Positions 24,314 through 32,113 of a stretch of 64,000 nt of DNA are shown piece by piece; the stretch's first letter is position 1, and each line of letters opens with the position of its first letter. The stretch is taken from positions 62,001 through 126,000 of the forward strand of contig NZ_QWLM01000004.1 of NCBI RefSeq assembly GCF_003515945.1, in the 5' to 3' direction. The stretch comes from Dermacoccus abyssi. GTDB lineage: Bacteria > Actinomycetota > Actinomycetes > Actinomycetales > Dermatophilaceae. A program made the translations under genes and the position numbers. Below the pieces are notes generated by a model. The model did not search any database. It was not told the origin of the DNA and saw only the letters and a list, made by a program, of their open reading frames with translations.

Positions 24314-26274
24314 GCTTCAACCCCCGAACGAGCGAGACATCGCCCGCCCGGCCGTCGGTACGCCACTCACTTCACCCGTGCCTGTCCCCCGACGGCAAGC
24401 TGCTCGCCGCCGTCGTTATCGACGAGGACGGCTACCCGCACGCCGTGCAACGTCCGCTCGCCACACCCGACGGCGTCGGTGCCGGCCCCGAACGCACCGT
24501 GCCCATCCCGACGCCGGGCCCGGTGCGCAACGTCGCGTACTCCCACGACGGTCACTGGATCGCCTGCGAGGTCGGCCCCGACGGTGGTGAGCGCGAGGAG
24601 ATCTGGCTGTTCACCACCGACCCGGACGACCAGAGCGCGGTCAACCCGTTCGAGTTCACCGACGCGACCGTGCAGATCGTGTGCTGGGACGGCGCCGAAC
24701 TCGCCCTCACCGCCATCGACGACTCAGGTCTGGCCGAAGGTCGCGTCCTGTCCGCCGTCACCCAGGACGTGCGCGTCGTCGACCGGCGGGTCGGCGGCGA
24801 ACTCGTCCACGTCCGCGACGGCGTGGCGCTGTTCCGCGTCGGTTCGCGTGGCCACCGCGAGTTGTTGCGCGTCGACGTCGGCGGCGCCTGGTGGCCGCTT
24901 CTGCCGCCCGACCCCGGGTCGACGACCGACGCCGGCGTCGTGCTCGACGCAGGGCACGAGAGCGGCGTCATGCGAGCCCTCGTGCGCAGCGACCACCACG
25001 GCGAACGCTTCCGCCTGCTCGACGTGCGCGTCGGCCCCGACGGCACCGACGTCCGTGAACTCGCCGCGCGGGCCGACGCCGATCTCGACGAGTTCTCCGT
25101 CAGCCGTGACGGGTCCACCGCCACGCTGCTGTGGAACCACGACGGTCGCAGCCGCATCCAGATCCTCGACCTGCGCTACGGCGAACCCCGCGAACTCCCC
25201 GCGCCGCGCTTGCCGAAGGTCGTCGTCACCTCGCCGTCCCTCACCGCGGACGGACGGCTGCTCACGTTCTGTGTGCAGGGCCCCGAGTTCCCACCGCGCG
25301 TCGTGCTCTGGGACGTCGCGCACGGCACGTGGACCGGCGACGAGCCCGGCGCGAACCTGTCGCCCGAGGATCCGAGGCCACCCATCGGTGCGCCCGGCCC
25401 GCTCGCGCGCTACAGCGCGGAGCCGAAGGGCGAAACGGCAGCGCCCGACCCCGAGGCCGACGAGGCTGACTCACGTCCCCTCACCGTGCTCGTCGACGCC
25501 GGCAGCGCGACGTTCGTCCCCGAACTCGTGCGCTACCCCGCACGCGACGGCCTCGAGCTCACGGCGTGGGTCTACCGCTGCGGTGACGAGCCCGCGCCGA
25601 CGATGGTCTACTTCCACGGTGGCCCCGAGGGGCAGTCGCGGCCGAGCTACAACAACGTGTTGCGTCAGGCCGTCGACGCGGGCTACACCGTCGTCGCGCC
25701 GAACGTGCGTGGTTCGTCCGGCCAGGGGCGTGCGTTCAGCCACGCCGACGAGCGCTACTCGCGCCTGTCAGCCATCGACGACGTCGCCGACACCGTCGCC
25801 TACCTCGTGAAGACAGGCATCTCCGACCCCGAGAAGATGGTGGTCAGCGGACGCTCGTACGGCGGCTACCTCACCCTCGCGACGCTCGTGCGTCACCCCG
25901 AGCTGTGGCGTGGCGCCATCGCAGCCTGCGGCATGAGCGACCTCGAAACGTTCTACCGCGACACCGAGCCGTGGATCGCCGTCGCCGCTCTGCCGAAGTA
26001 CGGCCACCCCCTGCAGGAGCGCGAACTGCTGCAGGAGTTGTCGCCGATCCACGGGCTGGGAGAGGTCGTCGTTCCCGTGCTGTTCGTTCACGGCGCGCAC
26101 GACACCAACGTGCCCGTCAACGAGACACGTCAGGCCATCGCCGTCCTGGAGTCGAACGGGGTGGGCACCGACCTGCTCCTGTTCGAGGACGAGGGCCACG
26201 AGTTCGTCAAGAGAGCCAACCGGCACCGCCTCGGTGACCGGGTCGTCGCATTTCTCGAGGAGGTACTGGACTGA
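24310..26274 (+). CDS. S9-family serine peptidase (prolyl oligopeptidase/acylaminoacyl type), 654 aa
   Basis: An N-terminal beta-propeller with WD-like strands (LSPDGKLLAAVV, VAYSHDGHWIACEV) occupies about the first 370 residues. It is followed by an alpha/beta hydrolase carrying the triad Ser516 in VVSGRSYGGY, Asp598 in VHGAHDTNVP and His630 in DEGHEFVKR. The oxyanion region is YFHGGPEGQSRPSY. No signal peptide is present, so it is cytosolic. GTG 24310 overlaps the stop of the ATP-grasp gene (GTGA), and its own stop overlaps the next ATG. It probably trims short peptides, perhaps products of the adjacent ligase. Confidence 0.88.
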   Translation: MSFNPRTSETSPARPSVRHSLHPCLSPDGKLLAAVVIDEDGYPHAVQRPLATPDGVGAGPERTVPIPTPGPVRNVAYSHDGHWIACEVGPDGGEREEIWLFTTDPDDQSAVNPFEFTDATVQIVCWDGAELALTAIDDSGLAEGRVLSAVTQDVRVVDRRVGGELVHVRDGVALFRVGSRGHRELLRVDVGGAWWPLLPPDPGSTTDAGVVLDAGHESGVMRALVRSDHHGERFRLLDVRVGPDGTDVRELAARADADLDEFSVSRDGSTATLLWNHDGRSRIQILDLRYGEPRELPAPRLPKVVVTSPSLTADGRLLTFCVQGPEFPPRVVLWDVAHGTWTGDEPGANLSPEDPRPPIGAPGPLARYSAEPKGETAAPDPEADEADSRPLTVLVDAGSATFVPELVRYPARDGLELTAWVYRCGDEPAPTMVYFHGGPEGQSRPSYNNVLRQAVDAGYTVVAPNVRGSSGQGRAFSHADERYSRLSAIDDVADTVAYLVKTGISDPEKMVVSGRSYGGYLTLATLVRHPELWRGAIAACGMSDLETFYRDTEPWIAVAALPKYGHPLQERELLQELSPIHGLGEVVVPVLFVHGAHDTNVPVNETRQAIAVLESNGVGTDLLLFEDEGHEFVKRANRHRLGDRVVAFLEEVLD

Positions 26275-27446
26275 TGTTCGGTCGAGGCAAGGGTTCCAAG
26301 GCATCGGAGGGCGACCTCGCCGCGCAGGTCGTCGAGTGGCGACGGTGGCTGCACGAGAACGCGGAGCGTTCGTACGAGGAACACGAGACGACGGATTACG
26401 TCGCCTCAGTGCTCGAGGACATGGGCCTCAAGGTTCACCGCTTCGACATGGGCACCGGCCTCTGGTGTGACGTTCCCGCCGCCGACGGGACCTCGTCGAA
26501 GGACGTCGTGGGGCTACGCGCCGACATCGACGCCCTGCCCATGACGGAGGACACGGGGCTCGACTTCGCGAGCGCCAACGAGGGCGTCAGCCACGCGTGC
26601 GGGCACGACGCGCACACGGCCATGCTGCTCGGCGCCGCGTCGCTGCTCGTGGCCGACCCGCCCCCGCAGCCCGTGCGCCTCATCTTCCAGCCGGCCGAGG
26701 AGACACAGCCCGGCGGTGCGAAGAAGTGCGTCGAGGAGGGCGTCACCGACGGTCTGACGCAGCTCATGGGGTTGCACTGTGACCCACACCGTCCCACCGG
26801 TGAGGTCGGAGTCATCGCCGGCCCCATCACCTCCTCGAACGCCAACTTCGGCATCACCGTGACGTCGTCGGGCGGCCACACGGCCCGCCCGCACGAGACG
26901 GGCGACACGATCTTCGCCGCTGCGCAGATCGTCACCGGGCTGACGGCGGCGCTCGACCGCCGCGTCGACCCGCGCGCCGGCGCGGTGCTGACGTTCGGTT
27001 CGATCAACGGCGGCAGTGCGGTCAACGTCATCCCCGCGAAGGCGGAGATGTGGGGCACGCTGCGCGGCGCGAAGCGTGACGTGTGGGAGATCGGCGAGGA
27101 ACTCGTCACGACGTCCGTAGCGTCGATCGCGGCCACGTTCGGCGTGGAGGCTGAGGTCACGTACACCCAGGGGCCTCCGCCGGTCATCAACGACGAGGAG
27201 TGCGCCGAGCGGGCGCGCGCGGCCGTCGTCTCGGTGTTCGGTGAGGAGGGTGTCGGCACAGCGGAGCAGTCGTCCGGCGGCGACGACTTCTCCTGGTACC
27301 TCGACTCGGTGCCCGGCGTCTACCTGCGCTTCGGCGTCCACTCCGGCAAGGGCAAGGAGACCGACCTGCACCACCCGGGGTTCCTGCTCGACGAGGACGC
27401 CCTCGCCGACGGCGCCCGCCTCTTCGACGCCTTCGCCCGCGGCTGA
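26274..27446 (+). CDS. M20-family amidohydrolase (N-acyl-amino-acid/hippurate hydrolase type), 390 aa
   Basis: This metal-dependent amidohydrolase has the expected metal ligands: VGLRADIDALPMTEDTGL, SHACGHDAHTAMLLGAA with Cys-Gly-His-Asp-Ala-His, and LIFQPAEETQPGG with the catalytic Glu-Glu pair. The lid/dimerisation domain (about 180-290) contains SSGGHTARPHETGD, and SGGDDFSWYL near the C-terminus supplies the last loop. It starts at an ATG whose first base is the last base of the S9 stop. It completes a three-gene unit of ligase, peptidase and amidohydrolase. Substrate unknown; family members deacylate amino acids or peptides. Confidence 0.87.
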   Translation: MFGRGKGSKASEGDLAAQVVEWRRWLHENAERSYEEHETTDYVASVLEDMGLKVHRFDMGTGLWCDVPAADGTSSKDVVGLRADIDALPMTEDTGLDFASANEGVSHACGHDAHTAMLLGAASLLVADPPPQPVRLIFQPAEETQPGGAKKCVEEGVTDGLTQLMGLHCDPHRPTGEVGVIAGPITSSNANFGITVTSSGGHTARPHETGDTIFAAAQIVTGLTAALDRRVDPRAGAVLTFGSINGGSAVNVIPAKAEMWGTLRGAKRDVWEIGEELVTTSVASIAATFGVEAEVTYTQGPPPVINDEECAERARAAVVSVFGEEGVGTAEQSSGGDDFSWYLDSVPGVYLRFGVHSGKGKETDLHHPGFLLDEDALADGARLFDAFARG

Positions 27447-27466
27447 CACCACGCTCCGGCCCACAT

Positions 27467-27524
27467 GGTGACAGTTGGGGTACTTGGTGACGGTTGAACG
27501 TCACCAAGTACCCCAACTGTCACC
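27467..27524. repeat. 58-base palindromic repeat, copy A flanking a DUF559-type gene
   Basis: The perfect 26-base arms 27467-27492 and 27499-27524 surround the loop GTTGAA, followed by AACTTCT. It sits 17 bases from the 3' end of the minus-strand gene at 27541 and is nearly identical to 28548-28605 on the gene's other side. It can also act as a bidirectional terminator. Confidence 0.9.
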
Positions 27525-27540
27525 AACTTCTCCGGGGGCT

Positions 27541-28476
27541 TCACGCCGCTCGCGTGACAGCCATCGCCTCGCGGATTGTTCGAACCACCCGAACCGGCGC
27601 CGACAGGTCGCTCCAGGTGAAGCGCACCACGACGTAGCCAAGTCGTCGCAGTCGCATTTCGCGTCGCTTCTCGGCACGCAGCGCCTCGGGGTGCGTGTAC
27701 TTCACCATGCCGTCGAACTCGAGGACGACACGAGTCCCCTCGACGAGGAAGTCAACGCGGGCGAACGGGAGCGACTCGTCGTCCCAGATCTCCACCTGCG
27801 GAATCACTGCGATTCCGGCATCCCGGCAGATCAACCGCAGGAGTGATTCGCCGGCGGATTCGATCGCTCCGTCGGCGAGCTCGACCACGGCACGAGCCTG
27901 CCCGACACCGGCCTTGCGACCGTAGGCGACCAGTGCTGATTCGAGCTCCCCCGGGGTTCCGCCCTCGAACAGGTAGGAGTCGGCACTCACGACACCCGCC
28001 CGCAGACCTTCGTGTGCGGCAACCTCGATGGCTGCCTCAGCGGCAGCCTGCACACCCAGCCCATCGACCTGCTCCGGCGCCTCGCCCCAGGCCCGACGGC
28101 ACACGAAGTCGTCGCGCCGCGATTGCACCCGTGGGCGGCGCGCCACTTCGATGCGGTCAGGGAAGCGCAGGACCGCGAGCCGGTGAGCCACGAGGGCGGA
28201 TCCGCCGATGAGGTGCGCCCCCGGGAGCGTCTGCAGGAGTGCCTCACAGCGGCGCACATGGTGAAGTCGACGAGCGGCGAAGTGGTCCATGTCCGCGGCG
28301 CACGGATCGACGATGCCGTACGCCCCGTAGCTGTACGACGTCACGAAGCCTGCGCGACGCCACGCCCTCAGCGTTGAGACGTCGATCCCTGCGGAGGCGA
28401 GATCGCGTCGGGTGACGTAGGTGAGGCCGTCTGCCAGACGGCGGGCGAGATACGGCGGTAAGGGAGCGGCGGGCAT
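27541..28476 (-). CDS. AbiEi-type N-terminal domain plus DUF559 (Vsr-fold endonuclease-like) protein, 311 aa
   Basis: The N-terminal ~50 residues form a helix-turn-helix of the AbiEi antitoxin type (RRDLASAGIDVSTLRAWRRA, then YSYGAYGIVD). The C-terminal ~100 residues carry the DUF559 PD-(D/E)xK-like core: ARVDFLVEGTRVVLEFDGMV, then EKRREMRLRRLGYVVVRFTW. Family knowledge: DUF559 resembles very-short-patch-repair endonuclease and is abundant in Actinobacteria with unknown function. The gene is flanked by two near-identical palindromic repeats, and a perfect DnaA-box motif lies 54 bases upstream of its ATG. No partner toxin gene is adjacent, so a classic AbiE toxin-antitoxin role is doubtful. 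Confidence 0.8.
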   Translation of the reverse strand: MPAAPLPPYLARRLADGLTYVTRRDLASAGIDVSTLRAWRRAGFVTSYSYGAYGIVDPCAADMDHFAARRLHHVRRCEALLQTLPGAHLIGGSALVAHRLAVLRFPDRIEVARRPRVQSRRDDFVCRRAWGEAPEQVDGLGVQAAAEAAIEVAAHEGLRAGVVSADSYLFEGGTPGELESALVAYGRKAGVGQARAVVELADGAIESAGESLLRLICRDAGIAVIPQVEIWDDESLPFARVDFLVEGTRVVLEFDGMVKYTHPEALRAEKRREMRLRRLGYVVVRFTWSDLSAPVRVVRTIREAMAVTRAA

Positions 28477-28527
28477 GTCTCAAGGCTGGATCGACTCGGC
28501 AACGTTGTCACGCATGGCCATCTCGAC

Positions 28528-28539
28528 CCTGTGGATAAC
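28528..28539 (-). promoter_or_regulatory. DnaA-box-like motif upstream of the DUF559 gene
   Basis: TTATCCACA on the minus strand (28530-28538), extended as GTTATCCACAG, matches the DnaA-box consensus exactly. The same 11 bases occur upstream of the second DUF559 gene at 58266-58276, in the opposite orientation relative to the gene. Confidence 0.6.
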
Positions 28540-28547
28540 TCGGAGTT

Positions 28548-28605
28548 GGTGGCAGTTGGGGTACCTGGTGACGGTTGAACGTCACCAGGTACCCCAACTG
28601 TCACC
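28548..28605. repeat. 58-base palindromic repeat, copy B flanking a DUF559-type gene
   Basis: Arms 28548-28573 and 28580-28605 surround the same GTTGAA loop as copy A, and AACTTCT again follows. Differences from copy A include TACTTGG to TACCTGG on the left matched by CCAAGTA to CCAGGTA on the right, a compensatory pair that preserves the stem. It lies between the DUF559 gene and tadA. Confidence 0.9.
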
Positions 28606-28625
28606 AACTTCTGGCGCCTTCTGCG

Positions 28626-29108
28626 TCAGGCGCGGCGGCGGTGGAAGAAGTCGGTGAGCACCTCGGCACACTCGGCTTCGCGGATGCCGCCGACCACCTC
28701 GATGCGGTGCGTGGAGCGGGAGTCACGCACGACGTCCCACAGCCCACCGCACGCGCCGGCCTTGCGGTCCCACGCGCCGAGCACGATGCGCGGCAGCCTC
28801 GCCTGGACGGCGGCACCGGCGCACATGAGGCACGGTTCGAGCGTGACGACGAGCGTGCACCCGTCGAGGCGCCAACTCCCGCGGGACGTCGCGGCCCGCC
28901 GCATCGCGACGATCTCCGCGTGCCCGGTCGGATCGCCGTCCGCCTCACGCAAGTTCGCGCCGACACCGATGACGGCGCCGCCCTCGTCGACGACGAGCGC
29001 CCCCACCGGAACGTCCCCCGCAGCCGCCGCTTCGCGCGCTCGGGCGAGGGCGTCCGCCATCCACGTCGCATACGTCGTCTCGACGGCAGGTGCTGCAGGC
29101 AGGTCCAC
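28626..29108 (-). CDS. tadA: tRNA-specific adenosine deaminase, 160 aa
   Basis: TadA converts adenosine 34 to inosine in tRNA-Arg(ACG). The zinc deaminase core is complete: GHAEIVAMRRA supplies the His ligand and catalytic Glu, and TLEPCLMCAGA the two Cys ligands. Length and the DVPVGALVVDEGGAVIGVG strand fit TadA. The dependent tRNA-Arg(ACG) is encoded in this same window at 35446. It is divergent from upp with a 16-base gap, so both promoters overlap. Confidence 0.9.
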   Translation of the reverse strand: MDLPAAPAVETTYATWMADALARAREAAAAGDVPVGALVVDEGGAVIGVGANLREADGDPTGHAEIVAMRRAATSRGSWRLDGCTLVVTLEPCLMCAGAAVQARLPRIVLGAWDRKAGACGGLWDVVRDSRSTHRIEVVGGIREAECAEVLTDFFHRRRA

Positions 29109-29124
29109 GGGTTAAGTTTGTCCC

Positions 29125-29775
29125 ATGCGTGTCATCGTCGCCGACCACCCGCTCATCTCGCACAAGCTCACGACGCTGCGGGACAAGCGCACCGACTCCC
29201 CCACGTTCCGCCGTCTTGCGGACGAACTCGTCACGCTGCTCGCGTACGAGGCCACGCGCGACGTGCGCGTCGAAGAGGTCGACGTCGAGACCCCGGTGAC
29301 GAAGGCGCGCGGCATCAAGCTCGCCACGCCGCGTCCTCTCATCGTGCCGATCCTGCGCGCCGGGCTCGGCATGCTCGACGGCATGGTGCGGCTGCTGCCG
29401 ACGGCGGAGGTCGGCTTCCTCGGCCTGGTGCGCAACGAGGAGACCCTCGAGGCCACGACGTACGCCAACCGTCTGCCCGACGACCTCTCGAGCCGCCAGG
29501 TCTACGTCGTCGACCCGATGCTCGCCACGGGTGGCACGCTGGCCGCGACGATCGACTACCTCGTCGAGCGCGGCGCCGACGACATCACCGCCGTCGTCCT
29601 CATCGCGGCGCCCGAAGGCGTCGAGAAGCTGCGCGAGCTCACGTCGCACATCAACGTTCCGATCACCGTCGTCACCGGCGCGATGGACGAGAAACTCAAC
29701 GAGAACGGTTATATCGTGCCCGGCCTCGGCGACGCGGGTGACCGCCTCTACGGCATCGCGAAGAACGACGCCTGA
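29125..29775 (+). CDS. upp: Uracil phosphoribosyltransferase, 216 aa
   Basis: The enzyme salvages uracil with PRPP to give UMP. The start [20 protein letters not shown], the [18 protein letters not shown] region, and the PRPP-binding [20 protein letters not shown] are characteristic, as is [17 protein letters not shown] at the C-terminus. Length is typical. With only 16 bases to the divergent tadA, the message is probably leaderless or has a very short leader. Confidence 0.95.
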   Translation: MRVIVADHPLISHKLTTLRDKRTDSPTFRRLADELVTLLAYEATRDVRVEEVDVETPVTKARGIKLATPRPLIVPILRAGLGMLDGMVRLLPTAEVGFLGLVRNEETLEATTYANRLPDDLSSRQVYVVDPMLATGGTLAATIDYLVERGADDITAVVLIAAPEGVEKLRELTSHINVPITVVTGAMDEKLNENGYIVPGLGDAGDRLYGIAKNDA

Positions 29776-29803
29776 GATTCGCCGTCACTGGCGGCGCGAC
29801 GGC

Positions 29804-30877
29804 TCACCCCAGGTCGATCGTGTCGCCCCAGCCGATGTCGCGTGCCTGCTTGTAGAGCGCGCCCTGCTTCTTGCTCACGACGGCGCGGCGCACCTGTCCA
29901 CTGGCGTTCGAAGCATCGCTCGACTCGCACACCTGCAGTTCGACGAAGCCCTTGTTCTTGCGCGGGTGCCGAATGACGCGCGTCGGCTGCTCACTGGCTG
30001 ACGCGTCGGCGGCCGGAGCCGCGAAGCCCTGCGCGAGATGCGCCGGTCGTCGCACCATCGCGACGTAGCTGAACTTCTCGTCCTCGTGCGACAGTTCGCC
30101 GCCCTTGATCTGCCGGTGCACCGACGAGCGATTCACCCGGGCCGCGAAGTGACACCAGTCGGGCTCGTCCTTCGCCAGCAGGGGGCACTCGCCTTGGTGC
30201 GGGCACGGCGCCGCCACCTGCCAGGTCTCCGCGAGCAACTGATCGCGCGCTCGCAGGATGCGGCGGTAGCCGTCCGGCGTCCCGGGTTCGACGATGACGA
30301 TGGCGCGCGTCGCAGCAGCAGCCGCCTCGGCGACGATCTTGTCGGCCTGCTCGCTCGTCAGTTCGCTGAGCACGTACGAGACGGTGACGAGGTCAGCCCC
30401 ACCCGCGGACGGCGACCCGACGGAGACGTTCCACGACCCGACGCGCCCTTCCTGCCATACGGTGCGCGCGAGCGCGGACACCCCGCTGGCCTTCGCCAAG
30501 CGCTGCCCCAGGTCGAGTGCTTCGGGCACCTGATCGAGAACGCTCACTTCCTCGAGCGAGTCGAAGACGTCAGCGGCCGCCCAGGCCGCGGCCCCCGTCC
30601 CGCCGCCGAGGTCGGCGAGCGAACGCACGGAGCCCGCCTCGAACGTCCCCGATGCCGCGAGCGCCCGCAGCGCGGCGCGCACCGCGCCGAACGTCGCCGG
30701 CATCCGGTAGTGGGCATAGGCGAGGACGTCGACCGGCTTGGCGAGGATGGGGTCGGACGCCGCAGCGACCGCGCGGTAACGCGTCGACAGCCGCTCGACG
30801 GCCGCCGTCAACTGCGTGAGCGCCGTCCCCGAGGCCTCGCGCTCGAGGGCTTCACGCAACGTCATCGACAGATCCAC
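29804..30877 (-). CDS. Rsm22/METTL17-type small-ribosomal-subunit methyltransferase-like protein, 357 aa
   Basis: A Rossmann SAM-binding region is visible (SLADLGGGTGAAAWAAADVF), followed by VTVSYVLSELTSEQ. The Cys-rich motif CPHQGECPLLAKDEPDWCHF is characteristic of Rsm22-family proteins, which bind a metal or Fe-S cluster and associate with small ribosomal subunits. The GTG at 30877 (VDLSMTLREAL) is chosen because homology starts there; the upstream extension is basic and low-complexity. It converges with upp with a 28-base gap. Whether it methylates rRNA or acts as an assembly factor is not settled for the family. Confidence 0.82.
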   Translation of the reverse strand: MDLSMTLREALEREASGTALTQLTAAVERLSTRYRAVAAASDPILAKPVDVLAYAHYRMPATFGAVRAALRALAASGTFEAGSVRSLADLGGGTGAAAWAAADVFDSLEEVSVLDQVPEALDLGQRLAKASGVSALARTVWQEGRVGSWNVSVGSPSAGGADLVTVSYVLSELTSEQADKIVAEAAAAATRAIVIVEPGTPDGYRRILRARDQLLAETWQVAAPCPHQGECPLLAKDEPDWCHFAARVNRSSVHRQIKGGELSHEDEKFSYVAMVRRPAHLAQGFAAPAADASASEQPTRVIRHPRKNKGFVELQVCESSDASNASGQVRRAVVSKKQGALYKQARDIGWGDTIDLG

Positions 30878-31002
30878 AGGCGCGAGCCTACTGATCCGTG
30901 CCCCGGCGCGCCTTCTTCGCTCATACCCCAGGCGCTGGAAGAATGCACGAGTTGCCCGTCCCTCTTTGGGCGCGTCGCCCACCCGAGAGAGAAGACATCG
31001 AA

Positions 31003-31179
31003 ATGGACAAGATCAACTTCAAATCGATCCTGAAGTTCTTGTTGTTCGCGTTCCTCATCTACGCCATCTTCAGCTCGCCCGGTCAGTCGGCGGACGTCGT
31101 CCGCTCCATCGGTAACGTCCTGCGCAACGCGGTCACCAACCTGGGCGAGTTCTTCGACGCGTTGCTCGGCAAGAGCTGA
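31003..31179 (+). CDS. Small single-pass membrane protein, 58 aa
   Basis: The protein begins MDKINFKSILKFLLFAFLIY, giving one membrane helix at about residues 8-24, followed by an amphipathic stretch DVVRSIGNVLRNAVTNLGEF. GAGAGAAG lies upstream of the ATG. Four bases separate it from the PH-domain gene, so they are probably one operon. Function unknown. Confidence 0.75.
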   Translation: MDKINFKSILKFLLFAFLIYAIFSSPGQSADVVRSIGNVLRNAVTNLGEFFDALLGKS

Positions 31180-31183
31180 CGCC

Positions 31184-32074
31184 ATGGGCCCGCTGCGCCC
31201 GACCCGCCCGTCCGAGAGCGTCGCCGGGTACCTCGCCAGGAACGAGCACGTCGTTCTCGAGATGAAGCAGCACTGGGCGCAGCTCCTGCCCGCCCTCAGC
31301 TCCTGTCTGCTCGGCCTCGTCCTCGTCGTCGTCGCGGGCCTCAGCGCCCCCGCCTGGATGGGCCCGGTGACCAATGCGGCCTGGTGGATCTGGCTCGTCC
31401 TCCTCCTTCACTTCGTCTGGCGCCTCTTCGAGTGGTGGGACAAGACCTTCGTCATCACGAACAAGCGCCTCATCCTCCTGCACGGCCTCTTCTTCAAGAA
31501 GGTCGCGATGATGCCGCTGTCCAAGGTGACCGACATGTCGTACAACCGCTCCCCTGCGGCGCGCATCCTCGGTTACGGCACGTTCGTCATCGAGTCGGCC
31601 GGCCAAGAGCAGGCGCTCAACGTCATCGACTACGTGAGCGAGCCCGACTCGAAGTACCGCGAGATCTGCGGTCTCATCTTTGGCGTCGGTGACGACGAGG
31701 GCCACCCCTCGCGGCATCCGCATCATTCGGACGAGGTGTTCGACCCGTACCGCGACGAAAACAAGACACTCCCGGTCCGCGTTCGCACGCGCGACACGCA
31801 ATTCGGGACAGACGAACGTCCCGGTCGCACCCGCGGACCGGTTCCGCGCTCCAGCGATGAGACCGATCCTTACGGAATGGTCACATTCAGCCGTCCGCTC
31901 TGGGCCGACGAGTGTGACCGTGCTTACGGTGAATTTCGTGACGTGGGCGAGGAATCGGACGACACGGACGATGACTCGGCTTGGTCGGTGAGCCGCGAAC
32001 ACGCGACCGCCCCACAGACCATCCGGCGCTCTCGGTATGCGGACACACCCTCCACATGGCGAGACGGCGAGTAA
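31184..32074 (+). CDS. PH-domain (bPH2/YdbT-like) membrane protein, 296 aa
   Basis: Two membrane helices (about residues 38-55 and 65-83) precede a bacterial PH domain: DKTFVITNKRLILLHGLFFK, then KVAMMPLSKVTDMSYNRSP and GYGTFVIESAGQEQALNVID. The C-terminal ~130 residues are charged and low-complexity, ending RYADTPSTWRDGE. The family anchors PH domains at the inner membrane face; no enzymatic role is known. It follows a 58-residue membrane protein by four bases and precedes an amino-acid permease after 39 bases. Confidence 0.83.
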   Translation: MGPLRPTRPSESVAGYLARNEHVVLEMKQHWAQLLPALSSCLLGLVLVVVAGLSAPAWMGPVTNAAWWIWLVLLLHFVWRLFEWWDKTFVITNKRLILLHGLFFKKVAMMPLSKVTDMSYNRSPAARILGYGTFVIESAGQEQALNVIDYVSEPDSKYREICGLIFGVGDDEGHPSRHPHHSDEVFDPYRDENKTLPVRVRTRDTQFGTDERPGRTRGPVPRSSDETDPYGMVTFSRPLWADECDRAYGEFRDVGEESDDTDDDSAWSVSREHATAPQTIRRSRYADTPSTWRDGE

Positions 32075-32113
32075 TCTCACACGGTTAAAACTCACCTGTG
32101 GAAGGTCGCTCCT

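Noticed and set aside
27541-28476. Classical AbiE toxin-antitoxin system
   Set aside because: The N-terminus is AbiEi-like but no AbiEii nucleotidyltransferase toxin gene is adjacent.
28528-28539. DnaA box as a replication origin
   Set aside because: Only a single box is present, with no dnaA, dnaN or AT-rich unwinding region nearby; the same applies at 58266.
27467-28605. Ordinary insertion sequence with terminal inverted repeats
   Set aside because: There is no transposase; the repeats are complete palindromes in same orientation, and no target-site duplication could be seen.
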